Assembly (NCBI GenBank): GCA_021785695.1
Contig: JAJYEQ010000007.1
Location: 24,832 to 88,831, forward strand
Direction of reading: 5' to 3'
Length of the DNA stretch: 64,000 nucleotides
From: Actinomycetes bacterium
Lineage (GTDB): Bacteria > Actinomycetota > Acidimicrobiia > Acidimicrobiales > RAAP-2
Below are positions 32,194-44,263 of the stretch, one piece after another. The position numbers were made by a program, and so were the translations under genes. The notes below the pieces were generated by a model, which had not been told where the DNA came from, made no database searches, and saw nothing but the letters and a program-made list of their open reading frames with translations. The first letter of the stretch is position 1, and every line of letters begins with the position of its first letter.

Positions 32194-33170
32194 GCACGAT
32201 CCGCGGACGCAGCCTGCTGTCCTTGTCCGACCTGACACGCGACGACCTGATCGAGGTGCTCGACGCGGCCGAATCCTTCGTCGAGGTCCATCGTCGCACG
32301 GTCAAGAAGGTCCCCGCCCTGCGCGGGCGCGTGGTGGCCTCCCTCTTCTACGAGGAGTCGACGCGGACCCGACTCAGCTTCGAGACCGCCGCCAAGCGCC
32401 TGAGCGCCGACGTCCTGTCCCTGGCGGTGGCCTCGAGCAGCGTCAAGAAGGGGGAGTCCCTGCGCGACACGATCGCCACGATCGAGGCGCTGGGGATCGA
32501 TGCCGTGGTCCTGCGCCATCGCGCGAGTGGTGCGGCCGAGCAGGTGGCCCGCTACGTGCCCGACGTCCGGGTGATCAATGCGGGAGATGGGCAGCACCAG
32601 CACCCCACCCAGGGCTTGCTCGACGCCTTCACGGTGCGCCAGGTCCTCGCCGAGCGTCAGGGAGCCCGCGGCTCGGAGACCGGCAGCGCGCTCTTCGCGG
32701 GCCTGCACGTGCTGATCGTCGGCGACATCCGCCACAGCCGCGTGGCGCGCAGCGACATCGACGCCTACGCGGCTCTGGGTGCCGAGATCCGCGTCGTCGC
32801 CCCGCCGACCCTCCTGCCGCCGGGGATCGAGACGTGGCCCGTCCAGGTCGTCGACCGGCTCGACGACACCCTGGAGTGGGCCGACATCGTGTCGCTGCTG
32901 CGCCTCCAGCACGAGCGCGGGACCGGACGCTTCGTGCCGAGCCTGGCCGAGTTCACCGCGACCTTCGGGCTCACGGTCGAGCGTCTCACCCGGGTGCGGC
33001 CCGAGGCGCTGATCATGCACCCCGGGCCGATCAACCGCGGAGTCGAGCTGGACGCGGCCGTGGCCGACGCGCCCGCCGCGGTGATCACGCGCCAGGTGGC
33101 CAACGGCGTCCCCATCCGCATGGCCGTGCTCTTCTTGACGATCGCCGGAAACCGGGAGGACGAGCCGTGA
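32190..33170 (+). CDS. pyrB: Aspartate carbamoyltransferase catalytic subunit
   Basis: A 326-residue enzyme joining carbamoyl phosphate and aspartate. The carbamoyl-phosphate signature is STRTRLSFETA (Ser57-Thr58-Arg59-Thr60-Arg61), with the active-site lysine of the 80s loop in SSSVKKGESLRDT, the HQHPTQGLLDAFT motif and HPGPINRGVEL at the C-terminus. No regulatory pyrI is present, as in Gram-positive bacteria. The GTG at 32190 overlaps the pyrR stop (GTGA) and gives the normal N-terminus; longer readings would run inside pyrR. Confidence 0.97.
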   Translation: MSTIRGRSLLSLSDLTRDDLIEVLDAAESFVEVHRRTVKKVPALRGRVVASLFYEESTRTRLSFETAAKRLSADVLSLAVASSSVKKGESLRDTIATIEALGIDAVVLRHRASGAAEQVARYVPDVRVINAGDGQHQHPTQGLLDAFTVRQVLAERQGARGSETGSALFAGLHVLIVGDIRHSRVARSDIDAYAALGAEIRVVAPPTLLPPGIETWPVQVVDRLDDTLEWADIVSLLRLQHERGTGRFVPSLAEFTATFGLTVERLTRVRPEALIMHPGPINRGVELDAAVADAPAAVITRQVANGVPIRMAVLFLTIAGNREDEP

Positions 33171-34471
33171 GAGTGCTGATTCGCGGTGGGCTCGTCGTGG
33201 GACGCCAGGCGGCCCTCGCCGACGTCCTGGTCGCCGACGGCCGGGTGCACGAGGTGGGGCCATCGCTGAGCGCCCGTGGCGCATCGGTGATCGACGCCGA
33301 GGGCTGCTGGGTCGGACCCGCTTTCGTGGACCTGCACACGCATCTGCGCGAGCCGGGAAACGAGGATGCCGAGACCATCGAGAGCGGCGCGCGCGCCGGG
33401 GCCGTGGGGGGATACGGGGCCCTGGTGGCCATGCCCAACACCGATCCGGCCCTGGACTCGGTGGCGGCGGTGCGCTTCGTCCTGGAAGTCGGCCGCCGAG
33501 CCGCGATCGACGTGGCGGCCGCCGCCAGCATCACGGTGGGCCGGCGCGGTCAGGACTTGACGGCCATGGCCGAGCTGGTCGAGATCGGGGTGCGCCTCTT
33601 CACCGACGATGGCACGGCGGTGCGGGACCCGGCGGTGCTGCGCCGCGCGCTGACCTACGCGCGTCCGCTGGGAGTGCGCATCGCCGAGCACGCCGAGGAC
33701 GCCGATCTGGTGGGCGACGGCGTGATGAACGAGGGGACCTGGAGCGGCCGGCTCGGGCTGACGGGTCGACCGGCCGTCGCCGAGCTGGTGACGGTCCTGC
33801 GCGACATCGAGCTGGCGCGCGAGACCGGGGGGTCGCTGCACATCCTGCACGTGTCGACCGCGGCGGCGCTGGCGGCGATCGTGCGGGCCCGCCGTGAGGG
33901 CGTCGACGTGACGACCGAGGTGACGCCCCACCACCTGACCCTGGACGAGTCGGCGTGCGCGTCCTACGACGCCAACTTCAAGGTGAACCCCCCGCTGCGC
34001 ACGGCGGCCGATGTGGCGGCGCTCCAGCGGGCACTGCGCGACGGGGAGATCGACGCGGTGGCCACGGACCATGCGCCCCACGCGCCCGAGACGAAGGATC
34101 AGGCCTTCGACGAGGCACCGGCGGGGGTTCTGGGCCTGGAGCACGCGGCGGCGCTGACGCTGGAGGCCCTGGGAGGCCTAGGCAGCGATCCGCAGCGCTT
34201 CTTCGACCTGTTGAGCCGCCGCCCGGCGGCGCTGGCCGGCCTGCGCGGGCCGCGCTGTCCCCAGGGTCTGGGCCAGCACGGCGGCTGGGTCGAGCTGGGC
34301 GACGAGGCGCACCTCGTCGTGTTCGATCCGCGCCGCCAGTGGGTCGTCGACCGGGCGACGCTGCAGAGCCGCGCGCGCAACACGCCCTATCACGGACGCG
34401 AGATGACGGGCCGGGCCGTCGTGACGATGGTCGGGGGACGGGTCGTGGCCCGGGACGGAGCCCCGGCGTGA
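33167..34471 (+). CDS. pyrC: Dihydroorotase, class I
   Basis: A 434-residue amidohydrolase that cyclises carbamoyl aspartate. The metal site has His57 and His59 in DLHTHLREPG, histidines in VTPHHLTLDE and HILHVSTAAA, and the catalytic aspartate in ATDHAPHAPETK. In position of the carboxylated lysine of other amidohydrolases this class I type has an aspartate-rich loop (RLFTDDGTAV). All known active-site motifs are kept, so this is a working enzyme rather than an inactive PyrC-like partner. GTG start overlapping pyrB. Confidence 0.95.
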   Translation: MRVLIRGGLVVGRQAALADVLVADGRVHEVGPSLSARGASVIDAEGCWVGPAFVDLHTHLREPGNEDAETIESGARAGAVGGYGALVAMPNTDPALDSVAAVRFVLEVGRRAAIDVAAAASITVGRRGQDLTAMAELVEIGVRLFTDDGTAVRDPAVLRRALTYARPLGVRIAEHAEDADLVGDGVMNEGTWSGRLGLTGRPAVAELVTVLRDIELARETGGSLHILHVSTAAALAAIVRARREGVDVTTEVTPHHLTLDESACASYDANFKVNPPLRTAADVAALQRALRDGEIDAVATDHAPHAPETKDQAFDEAPAGVLGLEHAAALTLEALGGLGSDPQRFFDLLSRRPAALAGLRGPRCPQGLGQHGGWVELGDEAHLVVFDPRRQWVVDRATLQSRARNTPYHGREMTGRAVVTMVGGRVVARDGAPA

Positions 34472-35555
34472 CGCGGCCCCCCGCCACCTTGGTGCTGGCC
34501 GACGGGCTCGAGCTGGCGGGCTGGGCCGCCGGGTACCTGCCGCCCTCCGGGGTCACGACGGGTGAGTTCGTCTTCAACACGGCCCTCAGCGGCTATCAGG
34601 AGATCATCACCGACCCCAGCTACTTCGGCCAGATCGTCACCTTCACCTACCCGCACCTGGGCAACTACGGTGTCACTCCCGACGACGACGAGTCCCGCCG
34701 GTCGTGGTGCTCCGGGGTGGTCGCGCGCGCCCTCACCGAGCGTCCCTCGGGGTGGCGGGCCCAGCGCTCGCTGGAGGACTACCTGGTCGAGCGCCGCATC
34801 GCGGCAATCGTGGGCGTCGACACGCGGCGACTCACCCGCCACCTGCGCGAACACGGAGCCCTGGCGGGCGCCTTCGGGCACGCCGAGCCGGGCATCGTGG
34901 CCGGCGCGGCCCGGGTGGCCCGGGGAACCGACGGGAGGGACTTCGTGCGCGAGGTCTCCACGCCCGAGCCCTACCGCGAGGGCCACGAGGGGCCCCACGT
35001 GGTGGCCCTCGACTACGGCATCAAGCGCTCGATGGTCCGCCAGCTCGCGCAGCGCTTCCGGGTCACCGTGCTGCCCGCCGACACGTCGGCGGCCGACGTG
35101 CTCGCGCACGAACCCGACGCCGTCTTCCTGTCCAACGGGCCCGGGGACCCCGCGGCCCTGGACTTCCAGGTCGCCCAGATTCAGGCCTGGCTCGGCCAGG
35201 TGCCCCTGATGGGGATCTGCCTGGGCCACCAGCTGCTGGCTCGAGCCCTCGGGGCGAGCACGTTCAAGCTGCCCTTCGGACACCACGGGAGCAATCACCC
35301 GGTGCGGGACCTGACGACCGGGCGCATCGAGATCACGGCGCAGAACCACAACTACGCCGTCGACGAGAGCTCGCTGCGCGCCGCGGTGGTGACGCACCGC
35401 AACGCCAACGACGGCGTCGTCGAGGGGCTGGCCGACGCGTCGCAACGCTGCTTCTCGGTCCAGTACCACCCCGAAGCCGCGCCGGGCCCCCACGACGCCC
35501 GGTACCTCTTCGAGCGCTTCGCGGGCCTGGTGGCCTCGGGACGGATGGACGGCTA

Positions 35556-35556
<1 letters not shown>
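34468..35556 (+). CDS. carA: Carbamoyl-phosphate synthase small subunit
   Basis: A 362-residue glutamine amidotransferase subunit that feeds ammonia to CarB. The N-terminal CarA domain has [19 protein letters not shown]; the C-terminal class I amidotransferase domain has the nucleophile Cys251 in [15 protein letters not shown] and the His334-Glu336 pair in [16 protein letters not shown] start overlapping the pyrC stop. Carbamoyl phosphate made here serves both the pyr operon and ArgF of the arginine operon 25 kb away. Confidence 0.97.
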
Positions 35557-38839
<3,283 letters not shown>

Positions 38840-38843
<4 letters not shown>

Positions 38844-39751
38844 CCCCGGCGCTCGGCACGCGTGTGGGGTCCGTGGTGTTAAAGAGCCCCGTCATGACGG
38901 CCGCCGGGACGGCCGGATTTGGTCTGGAGCTCGCCGGGTACGGGGACCTGGCGGCGCTGGGGGCCGTGGTGACCAAGTCCCTGGCGCCCTTCGCCTGGGA
39001 CGGGAATCCGGCACCCCGCCTGGCGACCATGGACGAGCACCTGGTGAACTCGGTGGGCCTGGCCGGTCCCGGGATCGAAGCGTGGCGCCGCGACGACGCG
39101 CCGCGCCTGCGCGCGGCGGGCGCGACGGTGGTCGTCTCCATCTGGGGTCGGCGCACCAAGGACTACGCCGCCGCGGCCGCCGCGCTGGCCGACGAGCCGA
39201 TCGCGGCCATCGAGGTCAATGCCAGCTGCCCCAACCTGGAGGATCGCTCGCAGATGTTCGCGCACTCGGCGCGCGCGACCGCCGAGCTGGTCGCGGCGGC
39301 CCGCGCGGGGCGCCACCCGGTGTGGGTCAAGCTCAGCCCCAACACCCCGGACCTGCTCGACATCGCCGCCAGTGCCGTCGCGGCGGGCGCCGAGGCGCTC
39401 GTCTTGGTGAACACCTTGCTCGCCCTGGTCATGGACGTCGAGCACCGGCGCCCGGCGCTCGGGGCGGGCGGGGGAGGGCTGAGTGGCGCGGGCCTGGGGC
39501 CGGTGGCGTTGCGGGCCGTCTACGACTGCCGTGGTGCGCTGCCGAGCACGCCGATCGTGGGCGTGGGGGGCATCGCCCGGGGGAGAGACGCGGTCGCCAT
39601 GCTGATGGCGGGCGCCAACGCCGTCCAGGTGGGCACGGCCTCGCTGGCCGACCCGCGCGCCCCCTGGCGAGTCCAGCGGGGCCTGGCGCGATGGATGCGC
39701 CGCCACGGCGTGGCCGAGGTGGCCGACCTGGTCGGGGCGGGCCATGGCTGA
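38840..39751 (+). CDS. pyrD: Dihydroorotate dehydrogenase, class 1
   Basis: A 303-residue soluble FMN enzyme. The base-catalyst region [15 protein letters not shown] has cysteine, the class 1 marker, whereas quinone-linked class 2 enzymes have serine and a membrane-binding N-terminus that is absent here. [25 protein letters not shown] and [20 protein letters not shown] bind FMN and orotate. The sequence is most like class 1B, which normally works with the PyrK iron-sulphur subunit and NAD; no pyrK lies in this operon. GTG start overlapping carB; the end overlaps pyrF by 8 bases. Confidence 0.92.
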
Positions 39752-40574
39752 GAGCTTCTACGAGCGGCTGCGCCGAAGGGTGGCGACCTCGGGCCCCCTG
39801 GTCGTGGGCATCGACCCGTCGCCCGCCGTCGCGCGCGCGTGGGGTGTGGCCAGCGACGCGGCGGGCCTGCGCACGATTGCGCAGACGCTGCTGAGCGCGT
39901 GCGGGCCCTTCGCCGCGGCGATCAAGCTCCAGGTGGCCTTCTTCGAGCGCCTCGGGGCGCGCGGCTACGCCGCCCTGGAGTCGGTGCTGGAAGATGCCCG
40001 AGAGACCGATCTGCTGGTGATCGCTGACGCCAAGCGCGGGGACATCGGCACGTCGAACGAGGGGTACGCCGAGGCGTGGCTGGCCGGCGACTCGCCCCTG
40101 GTCGTCGACGCGGTGACGCTGAGCCCCTACCTCGGGGTCGGGGCACTGACTCCCCTGGTGGAGCGGGCCGCGCAGGCGGGACGTGGCGTCTTCGTGCTCG
40201 CGCGGACCTCGAACCCCGAGGGGGAGCGCCTCCAGGGCGCGCGGATGCCCGAGGGAGTCACGGTTGGCGAGGACGTCGTCTCCCAGGTGCGAGCCTGGAA
40301 CGGGGGTCCCTGGGCCGGTGCGGCCGGGGTCGTGGTGGGTGCCACGGTACCCGAGGGGGTGGCGCTGGCCGACCTGGGCGGAGCGGTCCTGGTCCCCGGC
40401 GTGGGCGCCCAGGGCGCATCAGCGGCCGACGCGCGCCGGGTGACGGCGTCGGCCGCGTCCCATGCCGTGGTGGTCTCGGTGTCCCGGGCGCTCAGCGACC
40501 TCGGTCCCCAACCGCGCCGGCTGGCCGCCGCCGCCCAGCACTGGCGAGACGAGCTGATGCGAACGCTCGCCTGA
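39744..40574 (+). CDS. pyrF: Orotidine 5'-phosphate decarboxylase
   Basis: A 276-residue enzyme for the last step to UMP. At this length with an N-terminal FYERLRRRVATSGPLVVGID it belongs to the longer type 2 subfamily found in actinobacteria. The catalytic Lys and Asp are in VIADAKRGDIGTSNEGYA, and the phosphate-binding end is LVPGVGAQGASAADAR. It closes the pyr operon; the next gene is 50 bases on with its own promoter. Confidence 0.95.
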   Translation: MAESFYERLRRRVATSGPLVVGIDPSPAVARAWGVASDAAGLRTIAQTLLSACGPFAAAIKLQVAFFERLGARGYAALESVLEDARETDLLVIADAKRGDIGTSNEGYAEAWLAGDSPLVVDAVTLSPYLGVGALTPLVERAAQAGRGVFVLARTSNPEGERLQGARMPEGVTVGEDVVSQVRAWNGGPWAGAAGVVVGATVPEGVALADLGGAVLVPGVGAQGASAADARRVTASAASHAVVVSVSRALSDLGPQPRRLAAAAQHWRDELMRTLA

Positions 40575-40612
40575 CCAGGAGCAGGGTCCGGCCACGGAGC
40601 GTGTCGACGCGG

Positions 40613-40618
40613 TAGTCT
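40613..40618 (+). promoter_or_regulatory. Candidate -10 element of mihF, TAGTCT
   Basis: TAGTCT ends 6 bases before the mihF GTG in the 50-base gap after pyrF; leaderless arrangement. Confidence 0.55.
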
Positions 40619-40624
40619 GGGGCC

Positions 40625-40945
40625 GTGACACCTACTCCACCTCGACTGACCCAGGATCAGAGGGTTGAAGCGTCACGCCTGGCGGTGGCCAATCGGCGCC
40701 GCCGCGCCGAGGTCAAGCGCCAGGTCAAGGCGGGTGAGCTCACGCTCGCCCAGATCTTCGAGCTGGCCGACCGTGAGGAGCCCGTGGCCCAGATGCGTGC
40801 GTTCGACCTGATCAGCGCGCTGCCGGCCATCGGGGAGATCAAGGCGGAGCGCATCATGGCCAAGGCGCGCATCGCCCGGTCACGGCGGATCCGCGGTCTG
40901 GGGCCCAAGCAGCGGGCTGAGCTCTTCCGTGTGCTGACCCGCTGA
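40625..40945 (+). CDS. mihF: Actinobacterial integration host factor
   Basis: A 106-residue basic nucleoid protein of the actinobacterial mIHF/sIHF type, unrelated to enterobacterial IHF. The long N-terminal helix (RVEASRLAVANRRRRAEVKR) is followed by a helix-two-turn-helix core with FDLISALPAIGEIKAERIMA and the tail IRGLGPKQRAELFRVL. In mycobacteria it is essential and binds and bends DNA. The neighbour order mihF-gmk-rpoZ is conserved in many actinobacteria. GTG start, probably leaderless. Confidence 0.95.
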   Translation: MTPTPPRLTQDQRVEASRLAVANRRRRAEVKRQVKAGELTLAQIFELADREEPVAQMRAFDLISALPAIGEIKAERIMAKARIARSRRIRGLGPKQRAELFRVLTR

Positions 40946-40949
40946 CGCG

Positions 40950-41513
40950 GTGATCGTCGTCCTCATCGGGCCCGGAGGCGTGGGCAAGGGCACCGTCGCG
41001 CGGCGCCTCGTGGAGCGCGACGCGCGGCTGTTCTTGAGCCGCAGCTGGACGACGCGCCCGGTGCGTCCCTCCGAGCGCGGCGACGAGTACGTCTTCGTGG
41101 ACCGGGAGCGCTTCGCCCAGGCCATCGCCGCCGACGAGTTCCTCGAGTGGGCCCAGTTCCACGGCAATTTGTACGGCACGCCGGTGCCGCCGGCCCTCTC
41201 GGGACGTGATCTCCTGCTGGAGATCGACGTCCAGGGCGCGATCCAGGTGCGGCGCCACGACCCGCAGGCGGTGGTGATCCTGGTCGAGGCGCCCTCGACC
41301 TCCGAGCTGGAGAATCGGCTGCGTCGACGGGGCGATGATGACGAGCACGTGGCCAGTCGCCTGGCCAGCACGCCGGGTGAGCTGGCGGCGGGGCGCGCGC
41401 TGGCCGATGCCGTGGTCGTCAACGATGACGTCGAGCGGGTCGCGGGCGAGATTATCTCTATACTGGATGGCATTCGCCGGGAACCTCGTCCCCCAGCGGC
41501 GCAAAGGACCTGA
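40950..41513 (+). CDS. gmk: Guanylate kinase
   Basis: A 187-residue kinase that makes GDP from GMP. The P-loop is GPGGVGKGTVARRL (glycine where GPSGVGKG is usual), followed by the GMP-binding SRSWTTRPVRPSERGDEYVF, EWAQFHGNLYGTP and the Walker B-like DLLLEIDVQGAIQV. GTG starts four bases after the mihF stop. Linked to rpoZ, as in many bacteria where gmk-rpoZ meets ppGpp control. Confidence 0.95.
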   Translation: MIVVLIGPGGVGKGTVARRLVERDARLFLSRSWTTRPVRPSERGDEYVFVDRERFAQAIAADEFLEWAQFHGNLYGTPVPPALSGRDLLLEIDVQGAIQVRRHDPQAVVILVEAPSTSELENRLRRRGDDDEHVASRLASTPGELAAGRALADAVVVNDDVERVAGEIISILDGIRREPRPPAAQRT

Positions 41514-41516
41514 ACT

Positions 41517-41861
41517 ATGGCTGAACGCCCGACGCTTGTGGACCCGCCCATCGAGGACCTCCTGAGCAAGGTGGAGTACTCGCGCTTCACCCTGGTCGCG
41601 GTAGCGGCCACGCGCGCGCGGGAGATCAACGACTACTACAACGGCCTGGGCGCCGGCCACGGTGCGGTGATCCCCCCGCAGGTGTCGCTGGTGTCCAATA
41701 AGGCCTTGTCGCTGGCGCTCGAGGAGCTCTACGAGGGCAAGTTGGTCTTCCATCGTCCGACGGCCGAGGAGCTCGAGGACGAGAAGCGCGCGCGGGAGAC
41801 AGCGACCCAGGAGTCTTCCACCGACTTGGACGCCTTCACCGATGCCCTCCGGGACGCCTGA
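41517..41861 (+). CDS. rpoZ: RNA polymerase omega subunit
   Basis: A 114-residue omega subunit that helps fold the beta-prime subunit. DPPIEDLLSKVEYSRFTLVA and ATRAREINDYYNGL are the conserved first helices, and SNKALSLALEELYEGKLVF the third. The tail is acidic. The ATG lies three bases after the gmk stop, and the last 20 bases overlap coaBC in another frame, an unusually long overlap that suggests tight coupling. Confidence 0.94.
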   Translation: MAERPTLVDPPIEDLLSKVEYSRFTLVAVAATRAREINDYYNGLGAGHGAVIPPQVSLVSNKALSLALEELYEGKLVFHRPTAEELEDEKRARETATQESSTDLDAFTDALRDA

Positions 41862-43068
41862 ACCGGAGCGCCCCTTCGTCGTTCTGGGGGTGAGCGGCGG
41901 CATCGCCGCCTACAAGACCGTCGAATTGGTGCGCCGCCTGCGCGATCAGGACTACCACGTGGCCGTCGTCGTGACCGCGGCGGGCGAGCAGTTCGTCTCG
42001 CCCCTGGCGCTCGGGACGCTGGCCAGCGAGCCGGTGGTGCGCGAGTTGTTCCGGCCCGAGGGCGGGCCGATCCCGCACACCCGACTGGGCCGTCTCGCCG
42101 ACATCGTGGTCGTGGCTCCCGCCACCGCCGACCTGCTGGGCCGCTACGCCGCGGGCCTGGCCAATGACGTCTTGACCGCCACGCTGCTGGCCACGTCCGC
42201 GCCGGTGTTGGTGTGTCCGGCGATGCACCAGGAGATGTGGGAGCACCCGGCGGTCCAGGAGAATGTCGCCACGCTGCGGCGCCGGGGGGTCCACGTGCTC
42301 GAGCCGGAGCGGGGCGCACTGGCCGGGGGCGACGAGGGCGCTGGTCGGCTGCCCGAGGTCGCCGTGATCGTCGACGAGGTCGCCACGATCCTCGAGGGCC
42401 ACGCGCAGACCCTGGTCGGTCGCCGGATCCTGGTCACCGCGGGCGGGACGCGCGAGGCGATCGATCCCGTTCGGGTGCTCACGAATCGCTCGTCGGGGCG
42501 CCAGGGGCACGCGCTGGCCGAGGTGGCCGCCCGCTGGGGGGCTCAGGTGACGCTGGTCACGGCCAGCGAGCTGCCGGTGCGCGATCACGCGGGCCGGATC
42601 GCGCTGGTTCGGGTGGCGAGTGCCGCCGCCATGCGCCAGGCGGTGCTCGAGCACCTGGACGACTCCGACGTGCTGGTGATGGCGGCTGCGGTGTCGGACT
42701 TCACCGTCTCGGCCGCACCCACCAAGCTCAAGCGGCGTGATGGGGTGCCCGAGTTGCACCTCGAGCCCACCGCGGACATCCTGGCCGAGGCCGTCGCCCA
42801 CCGACGCCCCGGACAGGTCATCGTGGGCTTTGCGGCCGAGTCCAGCGACGCGCTGGCCAACGCGCGCGAGAAGCTGCGTGACAAGCGCGTGGACCTCCTG
42901 GTCCTCAACGACGTGTCGCGGCCGGGGGCGGGATTCGACGTCAGCACCAACGAGGTCGTCCTGCTTGACTCCGCGGGCGAGCAGACGCTCTCGCAGCGCT
43001 CCAAGGACGAGGTGGCGCAGGCCGTCTTGGCTAGGGTGGCCTCACTGCTTTCACGAGGAGACGCATGA
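41842..43068 (+). CDS. coaBC: Bifunctional phosphopantothenoylcysteine decarboxylase/synthase
   Basis: A 408-residue two-domain enzyme of coenzyme A synthesis. The N-terminal CoaC flavoprotein domain (about 10-185) has [19 protein letters not shown], the histidine region [20 protein letters not shown] and [14 protein letters not shown]. The C-terminal CoaB domain has [20 protein letters not shown] with [20 protein letters not shown] and [20 protein letters not shown]. Complete and of normal length. Overlaps rpoZ by 20 bases and metK by four. Confidence 0.95.
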   Translation: MPSGTPEPERPFVVLGVSGGIAAYKTVELVRRLRDQDYHVAVVVTAAGEQFVSPLALGTLASEPVVRELFRPEGGPIPHTRLGRLADIVVVAPATADLLGRYAAGLANDVLTATLLATSAPVLVCPAMHQEMWEHPAVQENVATLRRRGVHVLEPERGALAGGDEGAGRLPEVAVIVDEVATILEGHAQTLVGRRILVTAGGTREAIDPVRVLTNRSSGRQGHALAEVAARWGAQVTLVTASELPVRDHAGRIALVRVASAAAMRQAVLEHLDDSDVLVMAAAVSDFTVSAAPTKLKRRDGVPELHLEPTADILAEAVAHRRPGQVIVGFAAESSDALANAREKLRDKRVDLLVLNDVSRPGAGFDVSTNEVVLLDSAGEQTLSQRSKDEVAQAVLARVASLLSRGDA

Positions 43069-44261
43069 CGGATCGCACCTTGTTCACCTCGGAGTCGGTC
43101 ACCGAGGGGCATCCCGACAAGATCGCCGATCAGATCTCCGATGGCGTCCTCGACGCGATCCTGACGCAGGATCCGGACGCGCGCGTGGCCTGCGAGACGC
43201 TGCTGACGACAGGCCTGTGCGTGGTGGCGGGCGAGATCAGCACCTCGGCGATCGTCGACATCAGTGCCGTGGCTCGCGAGACCATCGTGTCGATCGGATA
43301 CGACTCGAGCGCCAAGGGATTCGACGGGCGCTCGTGCGCGGTGCTGGTGTCCCTGGACAAGCAGAGCCCCGACATCGCTGGCGGCGTGGACGCGGCGCTC
43401 GAGTCGCGCGGCGGCGCCGGCGGCGAGGACCAGCTCAACGCGCTGGGTGCGGGCGACCAGGGCATGATGTTCGGCTACGCCTGCGACGACACCGAGGACC
43501 TGATGCCCCTGCCGATCTGGCTGGCTCATCGGCTGTCGATGCGTCTGAGCCAGACGCGCCGCTCGGGCCTGATCCCCTATCTGGGACCCGACGGCAAGAC
43601 GCAGGTCACCGTGGCCTACGAGATGGGCGAGCCCGTCGCCGTGGAAACGGTGCTGGTGTCCACGCAGCACGAGGACGGGATCGAGTGGCGCTCGATCCAC
43701 GACGATGTCCTAGAGCACGTGATCCGTCCCGTCCTGCCTCCCCACCTGGACACCAGTTCGCTGCGCGTGATCGTCAACCCGTCGGGGAAGTTCGTGCTGG
43801 GCGGGCCCCACGCCGACGCGGGCCTGACCGGTCGCAAGATCATCGTGGACACCTACGGCGGCATGGCACGTCACGGTGGCGGAGCGTTCTCGGGCAAGGA
43901 CCCCTCCAAGGTGGACCGCTCGGCGGCGTACGCGGCGCGCTGGGTGGCCAAGCACGTGGTCGCCTCGGGCGCGGCGCGTCGCTGCGAGGTGCAGGTGGCC
44001 TACGCCATCGGGGTGGCCCGCCCGGTCTCGGTGCTGGTGGAGACCTTCGGGACCGAGACCGTCGACCGGGCCCGCATCGCCAAGGCCGTTGACGCCCTGT
44101 TCGACCTGCGACCGGCGGCCATCATCCGGGACCTCGACCTCCAGCGCCCCATCTACCAGCGCACGGCGGCCTACGGACACTTCGGGCGGGCGGACTCGGC
44201 CTTCACCTGGGAGCAGACGCCGCGTCTCGACGACTTCCGCCGGGAGCTCGCGCTGGACTAG
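43065..44261 (+). CDS. metK: S-adenosylmethionine synthetase
   Basis: A 398-residue enzyme that makes AdoMet from methionine and ATP. Signature 1 is [20 protein letters not shown], signature 2 is [12 protein letters not shown], and the P-loop-like region [19 protein letters not shown] is intact. GAGGAG lies before the ATG, and TAGGGT at 43032-43037 inside coaBC is a possible internal -10. No SAM riboswitch is visible. Confidence 0.97.
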   Translation: MTDRTLFTSESVTEGHPDKIADQISDGVLDAILTQDPDARVACETLLTTGLCVVAGEISTSAIVDISAVARETIVSIGYDSSAKGFDGRSCAVLVSLDKQSPDIAGGVDAALESRGGAGGEDQLNALGAGDQGMMFGYACDDTEDLMPLPIWLAHRLSMRLSQTRRSGLIPYLGPDGKTQVTVAYEMGEPVAVETVLVSTQHEDGIEWRSIHDDVLEHVIRPVLPPHLDTSSLRVIVNPSGKFVLGGPHADAGLTGRKIIVDTYGGMARHGGGAFSGKDPSKVDRSAAYAARWVAKHVVASGAARRCEVQVAYAIGVARPVSVLVETFGTETVDRARIAKAVDALFDLRPAAIIRDLDLQRPIYQRTAAYGHFGRADSAFTWEQTPRLDDFRRELALD

Positions 44262-44263
44262 CG

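Noticed and set aside
34704..35555. N-terminal extension of carB into carA
   Set aside because: The frame is open but the residues there are shadow sequence; GTG 35556 gives the canonical CarB start directly after the carA stop.
43032..43064. SAM riboswitch before metK
   Set aside because: The region lies inside coaBC, is too short, and shows only a possible -10 and a ribosome-binding site.
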